20,437 bases of DNA from JAAYAY01 sp964429355 (GCA_964429355.1 CAYSCH010000147.1:1-20437); one strand, 5' to 3'. Positions 6,024 through 14,738 are shown, counted from the first letter of the stretch. The notes: a model not told the origin generated them from the sequence alone. Numbers and translations are program-made.

Positions 6024-8618
6024 ATGTCTTGCGTTTTTTCTCGTGGGGAGAGGAATGGCAGGGAGGCTCTTGCCAAACCGTTACTGCGGGGTTTCTTGGG
6101 TCATCCCGTGTGGATGATGGCGATTGTCTGGCTGCTGTGGGAGTCGCCTGCGGCGGGGACGGCGCACGCCGGTGAGATTGCTCGGCCGGCAATTCAGATG
6201 GGCTCCGCTGCAGGATGCCGGCGCTACCGTCCGGGGTTCTGGGGGGTTGTGGGGGTGAATGTATCGAATCCCACGGAGAACGACGTGGAGTTGCATGCCG
6301 TGAGCTTCATCGCCGGGGATCCGACTCTCCAGTATGGACGGCGGATCTGGGTGCCGCCGAAGTCGATTCTGAAGTCAACCTGTCCGATTCGAGTTCCTGA
6401 CTCTCTCCCGGCCGGGACGGAACGCATCGATCTGGTGGCGGTGCCGATCGATCCTGTCAGCGGTGCCGACGTGCCGTTGTCGTCGCACATGGAGGCCATG
6501 GGTGAGTCGCGGCCGTTGATTGTGGTCGAAGACCCCGTTACCGTGGGGATTGTGGGCGATTTCGGATCCACGGATGCGGCGGGCCAGGACTTACCGTTCT
6601 ATCGGGGCGTGGAGTCGCCGCAGACGGCACCCGACGATTTGATCTTCAGCCTTGTGCAGGCGGGGCAGAAGGCCGAGGAACTGTTTCCTCGCGTGAGCGC
6701 GTTCGGTGCTCGGGAGATACCCGCCGATGCGGCGAGCCTTGATGCCCTGAACGTGCTCGTTGTGTGCACAGACCAGGTGGCCAGCGATCCCGACGCAGCG
6801 GGCCTGATCCGCAACTGGGTGCTCGCCGGCGGGCACCTCTGGGTGATGCTTGACGAGTTGGAGGAGGCCTCGGTAGCGGCGATCCTGGGCGATGCGTTCA
6901 CTTCCACCATTGTGGACCGGGTGGATCTGACGGAAGTCACGTTCGAAAACGTACGGGACGATGTCCATAGCAAGGAGGGCGGCCCGCTGGAGTTCGACCA
7001 GCCGATTCCGCTTGTGCGGGTGCTGGCTCGTGGCGTCACGGTGACCGATAGGGTCGATGGTTGGCCGGTGGCTTTCTGGCAGCCCTTTGGTGAGGGGAAG
7101 GTCTTCTACACAGCCCTCGGCGCGGCGGCGTGGTTTCAGTCGGCAACGATGGCCCGTTCGGACGCGGAGCCAGCCACATCGGAAGCTCCCTCCGGTGCCG
7201 GAGACTCGCTGAGACGTTTTGTCAGCGACTGTTTCTCCCGGCAGACTGGGGAGTTTCGGCACGGAGTCGATGTGGCGCCGATTCTGGCAAGACAGATCGG
7301 CTACCGGATTCTGAACCGGGAGATTGTGGCAGCCCTGCTGGCGGCGTTCTGCGTAGTACTCGGTGCCGCGGGAGGATGGTGCTGGAAAATCGGACACCTC
7401 GATCGACTGCTCTGGATCGGCCCCCTGGCCGCAATCGCAACCAGCCTTGTCTTTCTCCGTGTGGCGACCACCTCCAGAAACTCGGTCCCGCCGACAGTCG
7501 CCGTCTGGCAGAGTATCGATTTGGAGCCGGGAGTGGCAACAGGGCGAACTCGTGGGCTCGTGTCGCTTTACAGTCCTGAAATCTCGGAATGCAAGATGGG
7601 GGCCGTGCGGGGAGGAGTGTTTATCCCCGATATGGCAGGCATGGGCGGCGAGCGGCGCCGGATGATGTGGACGGACGAAGGGACCTGGCATTGGGAAGCC
7701 CTGGAGCTTCCACCCGGAATTCGTACCGCTCCGCTGGAACATACCCTGCACCTGGACCGTCCGATCGGCTGCCGAGCCCGGTTTGGGCCGTCTGGGTTGA
7801 CCGGATCGTTTGGTCCGGCTCCGTTCACCGGCTTGGCGGATGCGGTCATCGCGGTGCCCAATCAACCGCTCATGGCTGCGAAGATGGGGCCCGGCGGTTC
7901 GTTCACCTCCGGGGCAGACGACGTCCTGACGCCGGGAGATTTCCTGGCAGACACCTGGCTGTCCGACGTCCAGCAACGCCACGCCGACATCTACGAACTG
8001 GTATTTGAGCGCGCCAGTGACGTCGACGGCCGGACCCGGCCCACGTTCCACGTCTGGGCCGATCCGATCGACATGGGATTCGCCTTTTCCCAATCGAACC
8101 AGATCGGTTCGGCACTGATTTCCATCCCTCTCCAGATCGAGCGATCGGAGCAAGGGTCGGAGGTGAGCGTGCCGGCTCCTTTCATCGCCTGCCGAGGCGT
8201 TACTGGGCCCGCCGGGGAGCGATCGGGTACCTACAGTTCTTATCGAGGGGAGTGGGGTGAGTCGAAAAATGCGACTTCCCAATGGCTGCGGTTTCAGGTG
8301 CCCGACTCGGTATTGCCGCTTGAGTTGAGCCGCGCGGTGATATCCCTCAGCATCCGAGCGCCTTCGCGGTCTGTCGAGATCCTTGGACTGAGCGACGGAC
8401 AACCGGTGGTCTTAAGGGAGCTGACGCACCCGATCGGTGCCTACGAGGTGATCCTTGACCAACCGAACCTGCTTCAACTGGACGACCAGGGAGGATTGTC
8501 CGTGGCCGTCCGCGTGGGAAAAGAGCAGTCGGCAGACGTCGACAACCTGATGGCCCAGGCCCCCTGGAAAGTTGAGTTTATGCATTTGGCCGTCGCCGGC
8601 AGAGTCCTAGGAGAGTGA
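6024..8618 (+). CDS. Membrane-anchored protein with predicted GATase-like domain, ABC-operon partner (864 aa)
   Basis: N-terminal signal or anchor (MMAIVWLLWE...GTAHAGE, about residues 31-51). A beta-rich domain follows (WGVVGVNVSNPTENDVELHAV), then a Rossmann-like segment NVLVVCTDQVASD...IRNWVLAGGHLWVML (about 240-280), typical of class-I GATase-like proteins without the catalytic Cys. Two adjacent transmembrane helices (about 434-454 and 462-482) are followed by a ~380-residue beta-rich domain. It is the first gene of an operon with an ABC ATPase (2 bp away) and permease. By context it resembles GldG-type auxiliary subunits of gliding/ABC-2 systems, though I cannot show homology. Start: the frame opens at 5913, but ATG 6024 gives a shorter leader to the anchor; the true start could also be nearer (ATG 6111 area). 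No clear Shine-Dalgarno. Confidence 0.72.
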   Translation: MSCVFSRGERNGREALAKPLLRGFLGHPVWMMAIVWLLWESPAAGTAHAGEIARPAIQMGSAAGCRRYRPGFWGVVGVNVSNPTENDVELHAVSFIAGDPTLQYGRRIWVPPKSILKSTCPIRVPDSLPAGTERIDLVAVPIDPVSGADVPLSSHMEAMGESRPLIVVEDPVTVGIVGDFGSTDAAGQDLPFYRGVESPQTAPDDLIFSLVQAGQKAEELFPRVSAFGAREIPADAASLDALNVLVVCTDQVASDPDAAGLIRNWVLAGGHLWVMLDELEEASVAAILGDAFTSTIVDRVDLTEVTFENVRDDVHSKEGGPLEFDQPIPLVRVLARGVTVTDRVDGWPVAFWQPFGEGKVFYTALGAAAWFQSATMARSDAEPATSEAPSGAGDSLRRFVSDCFSRQTGEFRHGVDVAPILARQIGYRILNREIVAALLAAFCVVLGAAGGWCWKIGHLDRLLWIGPLAAIATSLVFLRVATTSRNSVPPTVAVWQSIDLEPGVATGRTRGLVSLYSPEISECKMGAVRGGVFIPDMAGMGGERRRMMWTDEGTWHWEALELPPGIRTAPLEHTLHLDRPIGCRARFGPSGLTGSFGPAPFTGLADAVIAVPNQPLMAAKMGPGGSFTSGADDVLTPGDFLADTWLSDVQQRHADIYELVFERASDVDGRTRPTFHVWADPIDMGFAFSQSNQIGSALISIPLQIERSEQGSEVSVPAPFIACRGVTGPAGERSGTYSSYRGEWGESKNATSQWLRFQVPDSVLPLELSRAVISLSIRAPSRSVEILGLSDGQPVVLRELTHPIGAYEVILDQPNLLQLDDQGGLSVAVRVGKEQSADVDNLMAQAPWKVEFMHLAVAGRVLGE

Positions 8619-8620
8619 TC

Positions 8621-9589
8621 ATGAATACGCAGCCTCCAGCCGTTGTTGTCAGAGACCTCAGCAAAGTCTACGGGCAACTGAAGGCATTGGACCGGCTTTC
8701 CTTCGAACTCCAGCAGGGCCAGATCCTCGGTTTGATCGGCCCCAACGGAGCGGGCAAGACCACCGCGATCAAGATCCTCGTCGGCCTCGCCCGGGCGTCG
8801 GAAGGATCGGCCACGATTGCCGGATGCGACTGCTTGCACCAACCCAAGAAGATCAAGCGCCTCGTGGGCTACATGCCCGATGTCTTCGGTTCCTACGACA
8901 ATATGCGAGTCTGGGAGTATCTCGACTTCTTTGGAGCCGCCTTCGGAATCCGCAGATCGGCGCGTCGCAAACGGATCGACGAAGTCATGGAGATGACCGG
9001 CTCGACCTACATGCGCGACCGCTACGTGGAAAGCCTCAGTCACGGCATGAAACAGCGGATCGGCATTGCCAGAACCCTGCTGCATGATCCGAGCGTGCTG
9101 ATTCTCGACGAGCCGGCCAATGGTCTGGATCCGGGAGCCCGTATCGAGATGCGGCAGATCCTGCTGCGGCTTGCGGAACTCGGCAAGACATTGATCGTTA
9201 CCAGCCATATACTTCCTGAACTGGCGCGCATCTGCGACGTGGTGGCGATCATCAATCGCGGCAAGCTCGAAGCGTTCGGCACCCTCCAGGACATCATGCA
9301 CAGCGTCTCCCAGAAGCGGACTATCGAAGTGCAACTTGGTGGTGAGGACGGCGTTGAGAAGGCCGCACGATTGGTGCGCGAGTCGATCGAGTCCGACGCG
9401 GAGGTTTCCGAATCCCGGTCGGAGGCCATCGTGCGTTTTCGGACATCGAAAACCGAGACTGAAATGGGAGTACTCCTGGCCAGCCTGGTAGCATCGCAGA
9501 TTCCGGTCACCCAGTTTCGTGAGATTCAGGTTGACCTGGAGGATGCGTTTCTCTCGGTAACAGGAAATGTGAAACAGACCTCGACGTAA
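8621..9589 (+). CDS. ABC transporter ATP-binding protein (322 aa)
   Basis: All nucleotide-binding elements are present: Walker A GPNGAGKT (40-47), signature LSHGMKQR (139-146; LSHGM type, common in ABC-2 exporters), Walker B LILDEP (160-165), and the switch His (H196 in VTSHILPEL). After about residue 220 there is a ~100-residue C-terminal domain (KRTIEVQLGGEDGVEKAARL...) of the CcmA/NatA-like DUF4162 sort. ATG 8621 is chosen over GTG 8615 because AGGAG (8609-8613) sits 7 nt upstream of ATG but only 1 nt from GTG. It powers the neighbouring permease at the inner membrane; substrate unknown. Confidence 0.9.
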   Translation: MNTQPPAVVVRDLSKVYGQLKALDRLSFELQQGQILGLIGPNGAGKTTAIKILVGLARASEGSATIAGCDCLHQPKKIKRLVGYMPDVFGSYDNMRVWEYLDFFGAAFGIRRSARRKRIDEVMEMTGSTYMRDRYVESLSHGMKQRIGIARTLLHDPSVLILDEPANGLDPGARIEMRQILLRLAELGKTLIVTSHILPELARICDVVAIINRGKLEAFGTLQDIMHSVSQKRTIEVQLGGEDGVEKAARLVRESIESDAEVSESRSEAIVRFRTSKTETEMGVLLASLVASQIPVTQFREIQVDLEDAFLSVTGNVKQTST

Positions 9590-9604
9590 GGCGATCAGAA
9601 AAAA

Positions 9605-11260
9605 ATGGGATCTGCAATTGTCCAGCGCGAACTGATGGGTACCCTGCGCACCGTTCGTGCCCTGGTTCTGCTGGTGGCGGTGGCAATCGCCTTCTCGGTC
9701 CTGGTAATTATCCGCTGGCCGAGCGATGCAACCGTGGAATTGTCGGGCGCCCAGGCCCAGCAGGTTTTCCGGTTATTCGCCTACGGTTTGCTCGCGATTC
9801 TGGTGCTGATGATTCCCGCTTTCCCTGCCACCTCCCTGGTACGAGAAAGAAACCAGGGTACGCTGGCCTTGCTGTTGATTTCGCCCATGTCGTCCGTGTC
9901 GATCTATTTCGGCAAGACAATAGGGGTCTTGGGATTCGTCGTCTTGCTGCTGGTCATGAGCGTTCCGGCGGCGTCGGCGGTGTATGCCATGGGCGGCGTC
10001 TCCTGGTACCAGCAGATTCTACCCCTGTACGGTATCCTGGCGCTGGTGCTCGTACAGTACTCTTCCCTTGCCTTGTGGATCAGCAGTTGGACGGGTACGA
10101 CCGACACGGCCCTGCGAACAACCTACGCGGTGGTGCTGTTGCTGGCGGTTGTCTCGCTTGGCCCGCATTTCTTTCTCCAGGGACAGCCCGGCCTGCTGCC
10201 GCAACTGGCGGATTGGCTGCGGTGTGTTTCTCCCGTGCCGACAGTCATGGAGCTGGTGGGCCACCGCGACGCGGCCGCATTTGGACTGGCCAGCTCGGAA
10301 ACCCTGAACCGTTTCCTGGTGTTCGCAGCAGGTTCATCGCTGCTGTTTGCCCTGGCCACCATACGGCAGTTGAATACATTTCTCGTCGATCGTCCTCGCC
10401 CTCAGGGGGTTGTCACCGACGAACGCTCGACGACGCAGCAGTGGTTGCGGCGGCTGGTGTTTCTCGTCGACCCCTCCCGGCGCAAGAGCGGCATCGGCTG
10501 GTTCGTCAATCCAGTTATGGTCAAGGAGTTCCGTACGCGGCGATTCGGACGTATTCACTGGCTTCTGCGGCTTGTGTCGGTGGCCGCGCTGATCTCCCTG
10601 CTACTGACCTATGCGGCCACTACCGGCACCATCGACTGGGGCGTGGAGACGATCGGGGGGATCATGGTCGTGCTGCAGGTCGCCTTGCTCCTGGTGCTGA
10701 CCCCGAGTCTTGCGGCAATACTGATCAGCGCCGAGCGCGAGAGCGGCGGGTGGCAATTGCTGATGATGACCCCCATGTCGGCAACCTCGATTCTGCTCGG
10801 CAAGCTGCTCAGCGTGGTGCTCACCCTGCTGCTGCTCATGCTGGCAACCTTGCCCGGTTACCTCGTCATGATCTGGATCCAACCACCCCTGCGCTGGCAG
10901 GTCTGGCAGGTCCTCATCTGCCTGGCATGGATGGCACTGTTTGCCATGCTCCTTTCCGCCGCCGTCAGCAGCCTCTGCCGTCGCACAGCCGTCGCCACCA
11001 CGGTCTCTTACGCTCTGCTGGGCACGATCTGTGTGGGTACGATGCTGGTCTGGCTTGGCGCGGGCACGGCCCTCGGACAAGGCACCGTCGAAGCCGTCCT
11101 GCAATTGAATCCGATGGCCGCTGCCTTGACGATCATCGAGGCCCCGGGTTTCACCACGTATCATCTCGTGCCCGCCAACTGGTGGTGGATGGGAGGCATG
11201 TGCCTTCTCTGCTCCGCTGTCGTGCTCGTTCAGACCTGGCGACTCACCCGACCCCAGTGA
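9605..11260 (+). CDS. ABC-2 type permease, two-half fusion (551 aa)
   Basis: A polytopic membrane protein with two similar halves. Half one (1-~265) has SAIVQRELMGTLRT, ATSLVRERNQGTLALLLISPMSS and IYFGKTIGVLGFVVLLL. Half two (~300-551) has NPVMVKEFRTRRFGR, ISAERESGGWQLLMMTPMSA and ILLGKLLSVVLTLLLLML. The E-R-x-x-G-T/G motif followed by LLLxSPMS / LLMMTPMS and a coupling LGK is typical of ABC-2/NatB-like permeases, so both subunits of the usual homodimer are in one chain. It starts 15 nt after the ATPase stop; AAGG lies about 13 nt upstream of ATG 9605. A charged loop between the halves (about 258-300, DRPRPQGVVTDERSTTQQ) joins them. Confidence 0.85.
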   Translation: MGSAIVQRELMGTLRTVRALVLLVAVAIAFSVLVIIRWPSDATVELSGAQAQQVFRLFAYGLLAILVLMIPAFPATSLVRERNQGTLALLLISPMSSVSIYFGKTIGVLGFVVLLLVMSVPAASAVYAMGGVSWYQQILPLYGILALVLVQYSSLALWISSWTGTTDTALRTTYAVVLLLAVVSLGPHFFLQGQPGLLPQLADWLRCVSPVPTVMELVGHRDAAAFGLASSETLNRFLVFAAGSSLLFALATIRQLNTFLVDRPRPQGVVTDERSTTQQWLRRLVFLVDPSRRKSGIGWFVNPVMVKEFRTRRFGRIHWLLRLVSVAALISLLLTYAATTGTIDWGVETIGGIMVVLQVALLLVLTPSLAAILISAERESGGWQLLMMTPMSATSILLGKLLSVVLTLLLLMLATLPGYLVMIWIQPPLRWQVWQVLICLAWMALFAMLLSAAVSSLCRRTAVATTVSYALLGTICVGTMLVWLGAGTALGQGTVEAVLQLNPMAAALTIIEAPGFTTYHLVPANWWWMGGMCLLCSAVVLVQTWRLTRPQ

Positions 11261-11288
11261 GCGCCGATCCGGATCCAGGATGTGTCCC

Positions 11289-13112
11289 ATGCGATACAGT
11301 TGCCGTCTGTTAAGAATCAGTTTCCGAACCACTTGGGATGCCTTTCGCGGGCGGACAATGGGGAGATCGCCACTGGTTCTGAAATCGGCCCTGAGAGCCT
11401 GTCCCAAAATCGCAAGGCAGGTCCCCCATGGGTGGAGATCGACCGCCGCGGCAGGTGTGTTGGGAGCGGCTCAGAGAATCGTCGCAGTCCTTTCCTGCCC
11501 GTTGATGGCAGCAACGTTGGTCGGCCTCGCGCTCGTGGCCGGGGTATCCCGTCCAGCCGCAGGGATCGAGATGCCGTGGATCATGTACGAGGATCCGGCC
11601 CTCAAGAGGCCCGTGGTGGAGACCACGTTCCCACCGGGACTGGTCGATCGGTGGCTGCAGGCGATTGCCCGACCGGAGCGAGAAATGAAACGGAGAGCGG
11701 CGCTGGCCATCGCCGACGCTGCTGCGATGCAGGTTCCGGGACTGGAGGCAACCGTGGACTCGCTCAGCGAGGTGCTTCGCACGCCCGGACAGGATCGTGT
11801 TGTGCGTTTGACGACCGCCCGGGCCCTGGTCGCACTCGACGCTCGGCAGGCAGCGGCCACACTGGCCGAGGCTACCGGCCCGGAGGACCTCGACATGGCG
11901 GAAATCGTCGAGCCGGCGCTGGCTCGGTGGAAAGAGACCGCGCTCCGCGAACGGTGGTTGAAACGGCTGAGTACCGGCGACGGACAAGAGCGTCTATGCG
12001 TGTTGGCGATCCGCGGATTGGCAGCGCTCGGAGCGGCGGACTCGCTTCCACGTCTGCGGCAGCTCGCGCTCGACAAGCATGCGCCTCTCGCCGTACGATT
12101 GGAGGCCGCTGATGCACTTGCCACGATGCAGGAGGCTGGTCTGGTCGAGACGGCTCGGCAGCTCAGCAAGGATCGGTCGGCAGCCGCCATGGCCGAACGG
12201 CTGGTTGCGGCCCGAATGCTTGGCGGGCATCGCGATGATCAGGCCCTGGGACTGCTCGCGGAATTGGCCACAGACGATCAACCGGTTGTGGCAACCATTG
12301 CCCTTGGCCACTTGTTTCACATCGATCCAAGCCTGATCCTGCCGCTGATCGAAACAACCGTGGCTTGCAGCGACGCCAACGTCCGTCGCTGGGGAGCCGA
12401 GGCTCTCGTCGCCCGGCCAAGTCCAGAATTGCTCGGCGTGCTTGCCCAGATGCTTGATGACCGGGATCCGGCAATTCGCCGCTACGTTTGCGATCGCCTC
12501 CTGATCATGGCGGACGACGCCACACTCCGTCAGGCGGTGATCGACCAGGGACGGCGGGTGTTGAACGGCGAAGGCTGGCGAGGGCAGGAACAGGCCACTG
12601 CGCTCCTGGCGACGCTGAACGACACGACCGTTGTGGACCGTCTGGTGGAACTGCTCGATGTCAGCCGCCCGGAAACCAATGTTGCGGCGGCCTGGGGGCT
12701 CTGCCGATTGGCAGTACCGGAGACGGCTGGACCCGTGTTGGCGGTCGTCCAGCGCAAGACGGATAGCTGGCTGGCCCGCGAGCCGCAGAATCCCGGCATC
12801 GATCACCAAATGGCCCTGCTCTGTCAGATGCTCGGAAAGTTGAAGCACACACCGGCAGACGGTACGTTGCGAAAGTACATTCCCAAGGGGAGTGCCATGG
12901 GCGAGACCAGTCGTGCGGCGGCGATCTGGGCTCTCGGCCATCTCCATTGCGACCAGGTGGACCAGCCGTTGGCCGACAAACTGGCGGAACGATTGTTGGA
13001 TGCGTTCAACATGATGGCCCCCGAATCGTGGCTTGTATGCCGCATGGCAGCCGTCAGTCTGGGACGAATGAAGGCCGAGAAGAACCTTGCCGCCTTGCGG
13101 TCGAGCAACTGA
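11289..13112 (+). CDS. HEAT-repeat protein (607 aa, probably with a frameshifted C-terminus)
   Basis: ATG 11289 is chosen because AGGA (11277-11280) lies 8 nt upstream; ATG 11280 is the alternative. The N-terminal ~85 residues are basic with one hydrophobic segment (LMAATLVGLALVAG, signal/anchor), then SRPAAG and PWIMYEDP. The rest is helical, with paired-helix HEAT units: RAALAIADAAAM, TTARALVALDAR, LCVLAIRGLAALG, RLEAADALATM, VRRWGAEALVAR, VAAAWGLCRLAV, RAAAIWALGHLH, VCRMAAVSLGRMKA. Such repeats are protein-binding scaffolds and are abundant in planctomycetes. It follows the ABC permease by 28 bp and may belong to its operon. The frame ends in LRSSN, but a convincing C-terminal tail lies in another frame to 13192. 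Confidence 0.75.
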   Translation: MRYSCRLLRISFRTTWDAFRGRTMGRSPLVLKSALRACPKIARQVPHGWRSTAAAGVLGAAQRIVAVLSCPLMAATLVGLALVAGVSRPAAGIEMPWIMYEDPALKRPVVETTFPPGLVDRWLQAIARPEREMKRRAALAIADAAAMQVPGLEATVDSLSEVLRTPGQDRVVRLTTARALVALDARQAAATLAEATGPEDLDMAEIVEPALARWKETALRERWLKRLSTGDGQERLCVLAIRGLAALGAADSLPRLRQLALDKHAPLAVRLEAADALATMQEAGLVETARQLSKDRSAAAMAERLVAARMLGGHRDDQALGLLAELATDDQPVVATIALGHLFHIDPSLILPLIETTVACSDANVRRWGAEALVARPSPELLGVLAQMLDDRDPAIRRYVCDRLLIMADDATLRQAVIDQGRRVLNGEGWRGQEQATALLATLNDTTVVDRLVELLDVSRPETNVAAAWGLCRLAVPETAGPVLAVVQRKTDSWLAREPQNPGIDHQMALLCQMLGKLKHTPADGTLRKYIPKGSAMGETSRAAAIWALGHLHCDQVDQPLADKLAERLLDAFNMMAPESWLVCRMAAVSLGRMKAEKNLAALRSSN

Positions 13113-13192
13113 CGGGCGAAGAGATTCCTCCCCTGATTCCATCCGAGGTGCCGAACCTGGACTGGTTCCTGGTTCCTGCCATGGATCAATAG
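13094..13192 (+). pseudogene. Out-of-frame C-terminal tail of the HEAT-repeat gene
   Basis: In the -1 frame relative to the upstream gene, LAVEQLTGEEIPP is read on to LDWFLVPAMDQ, then TAG at 13190-13192. The AVEQLTGExIPP...WFLVP ending is what HEAT-repeat proteins of planctomycetes usually have after their last helix pair (as I recall, C/GWAIEQxTGExxPP). The upstream frame ends ALRSSN at 13112, and the spacer of about 20 residues usual between the two parts is missing. The simplest reading is loss of 3n+1 bases near 13085-13100. Confidence 0.55.
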
Positions 13193-13208
13193 CGATTCCC
13201 GTTGTTCA

Positions 13209-14333
13209 GTGAGTCCTCTCTTGTCAGATACCTATCGCGGCCTGAATCCACCGCCGCTCCGGATCGGATCCGTCACGGTGGATCCTCCCTTGCTGCAAGC
13301 TCCGATGGCGAAGTTCACCAACTTCGCCTTTCGCCAGATCCTCCGCCGCTACGGCGGCGTGGGGCTGACCGCCACGGAGATGGTAAGTGCCCGCAGCTTT
13401 CTGGGAATAAGCTCTCAAGGCGAGGCTTACCCCGAGCGGCTGTGGGGCGTAGCCGAAGAGGCTCGTCCCGTGGCGGTACAGATCTGGGATAACGATCCGG
13501 TGGCCTTAGCCGATGTGGGGCGGAGGCTCGTCGACGAGTTTCACGTGAGCGTGGTCGATATCAATTTCGGCTGTCCCGTCCGCAGCGTCACGTGCAATGC
13601 GGAGAGCGGCTCCTACCTGCTCCGCGACCCCGATCGGGTCGGCCAGATCGTTCGCCGCGTGGTGGATGCCTGTCGGCCCACGCCCGTGACTGCCAAGATT
13701 CGGCTCGGTACCTCTGAGGCGTTGTTGACTGGCGGCGAGGTGGCGGAAGCGGTCGAGGCGGCCGGCGGGGCGGCCCTCACCGTTCACGGGCGCACGGCCA
13801 AGCAGATGTTCAGCGGCTCGGCCGATTGGGAGCGGATCGCTGCCGTCAAGGATCACCTCCGAAGCATCCCCTTGATTGGAAATGGTGACCTGCGGACCGC
13901 CGAGGCCGTTGTCGAGGCCTTCCGGCTCTGGCCCGTTGACGGGGTGATGATCGGAAGGGCCATGCTGGGCCGCCCCTGGCTGTTCTCGCAGGCAGCGGCG
14001 GCGCTGGCCGGCCGGCCGATTCCTCCGGCCCCTGCGTTGCAGGAACAGAAGGCGCAGCTTGTCGATCATTATGCGCAGATCGTGGAGCGATTCGGGGTCG
14101 AAAAGGGCACGATCATGATGCGACGCTTCGCCTGCTGCTACGCGCAAGGATGCCCGGGAGCGCGGACATTTCGGGACAAGGTCGCCCGTGTTTCAACTCC
14201 GGAGGAATTCGCCCTCGTCGTGCACCAGCACTTTCCCCAACGGCCCCAGGAAGAACTATCGCTTGGGCACCAGCACCGGGCAGCGGGCCAGGCGAAGGGC
14301 CCGCTCGGCAACCGAGCCGAGAAGGAGTCGTGA
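13209..14333 (+). CDS. dus: tRNA-dihydrouridine synthase (374 aa)
   Basis: An FMN-dependent TIM-barrel enzyme that reduces uridine in tRNA D-loops. Seen: LLQAPMAKFTNFAFRQILRRYGG (FMN-binding start), ATEMVSAR, INFGCP with catalytic Cys122, AESGSYLLRDP, VTAKIRLG, LTVHGRTAKQMFSGSADW, PLIGNGDL, VMIGRAMLGRPWLF, and the helical C-domain with CYAQGCPGARTFRDKV. GTG 13209 is the start given the MSPLLSDTYRGL lead-in; no Shine-Dalgarno. The last ~33 residues (after QHFPQRP) are the antisense of the convergent hybrid ORF and look unlike other Dus tails. It starts 16 bp after the HEAT tail stop (13192). The DusB-like subgroup is my best guess. Confidence 0.88.
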   Translation: MSPLLSDTYRGLNPPPLRIGSVTVDPPLLQAPMAKFTNFAFRQILRRYGGVGLTATEMVSARSFLGISSQGEAYPERLWGVAEEARPVAVQIWDNDPVALADVGRRLVDEFHVSVVDINFGCPVRSVTCNAESGSYLLRDPDRVGQIVRRVVDACRPTPVTAKIRLGTSEALLTGGEVAEAVEAAGGAALTVHGRTAKQMFSGSADWERIAAVKDHLRSIPLIGNGDLRTAEAVVEAFRLWPVDGVMIGRAMLGRPWLFSQAAAALAGRPIPPAPALQEQKAQLVDHYAQIVERFGVEKGTIMMRRFACCYAQGCPGARTFRDKVARVSTPEEFALVVHQHFPQRPQEELSLGHQHRAAGQAKGPLGNRAEKES

Positions 14334-14738
14334 CAGAGGGGACTTGAACAGCCACAAAACGACGATCGGAACCTTGGCCCCCGTTTCGATCTCCGCATGG
14401 CAGTCGGGGCACGGTATCAGGATCGGCAGTTCGGTGCCAGGGTAAAGGGAGGCCACGACGTGCACGTGGCCGCACGCCCTGTTCGGACACTTCACCGTCT
14501 CGGGTATGCCGGCCGGAATCCAACGCTTGCTCCAGAAATCGAAAAACAGCACCTGCTGGAGCGGCGCGACAACCCACGTTCCGAAGAAGGCGTCCACTTG
14601 CCACATCCAGTCGCGGCCGACAGGAGTCGGTACGGCCCCTGACGTAACCGATTCAGGCGACGACGCAAGACTCGCAGACAGATACGTGAGGACCAGCGGC
14701 GCGAACAGGCAATTCCCGAAGCGGTTCCATTCGATCAT
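14256..14738 (-). CDS. Hybrid ORF: alanine:cation symporter N-terminus fused to universal stress protein C-terminus (likely remnant)
   Basis: MIEWNRFGNCLFAPLVLTYLSASLASS is a signal peptide. Then WQVDAFFGTWVVAPLQQVLFFDFW (about 45-68) matches my memory of planctomycete AGCS symporters just after the signal peptide. A zinc-ribbon-like segment follows (C-x4-C ... CPDC), then KVPIVVLWLF, again where AGCS begins its first membrane helices (usually VPFVVxWL..GxxFFTLRMGF). Here it stops and SPLSRLLLGSVAERALRLARCPVLV ends the protein. This is the standard end of UspA proteins (GLSRLLLGSVAERVxRxAPCPVLV). AGCS is normally ~450-550 aa, Usp ~140-300. The junction is near 14335-14345. The gene overlaps the dus 3' end by 78 bp. 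Most likely a deletion scar; function doubtful. Confidence 0.6.
   Translation of the reverse strand: MIEWNRFGNCLFAPLVLTYLSASLASSPESVTSGAVPTPVGRDWMWQVDAFFGTWVVAPLQQVLFFDFWSKRWIPAGIPETVKCPNRACGHVHVVASLYPGTELPILIPCPDCHAEIETGAKVPIVVLWLFKSPLSRLLLGSVAERALRLARCPVLVPKR

Noticed and set aside
6591..8402. 603-codon open frame on the minus strand
   Set aside because: It is antisense to the 864-aa protein gene, Arg/His/Gly-rich, with no fold-like pattern; a typical shadow in high-GC DNA.
13080..13112. Programmed -1 frameshift in the HEAT-repeat gene
   Set aside because: No slippery heptamer or downstream structure was seen, and ~20 expected residues are missing; a deletion is simpler.
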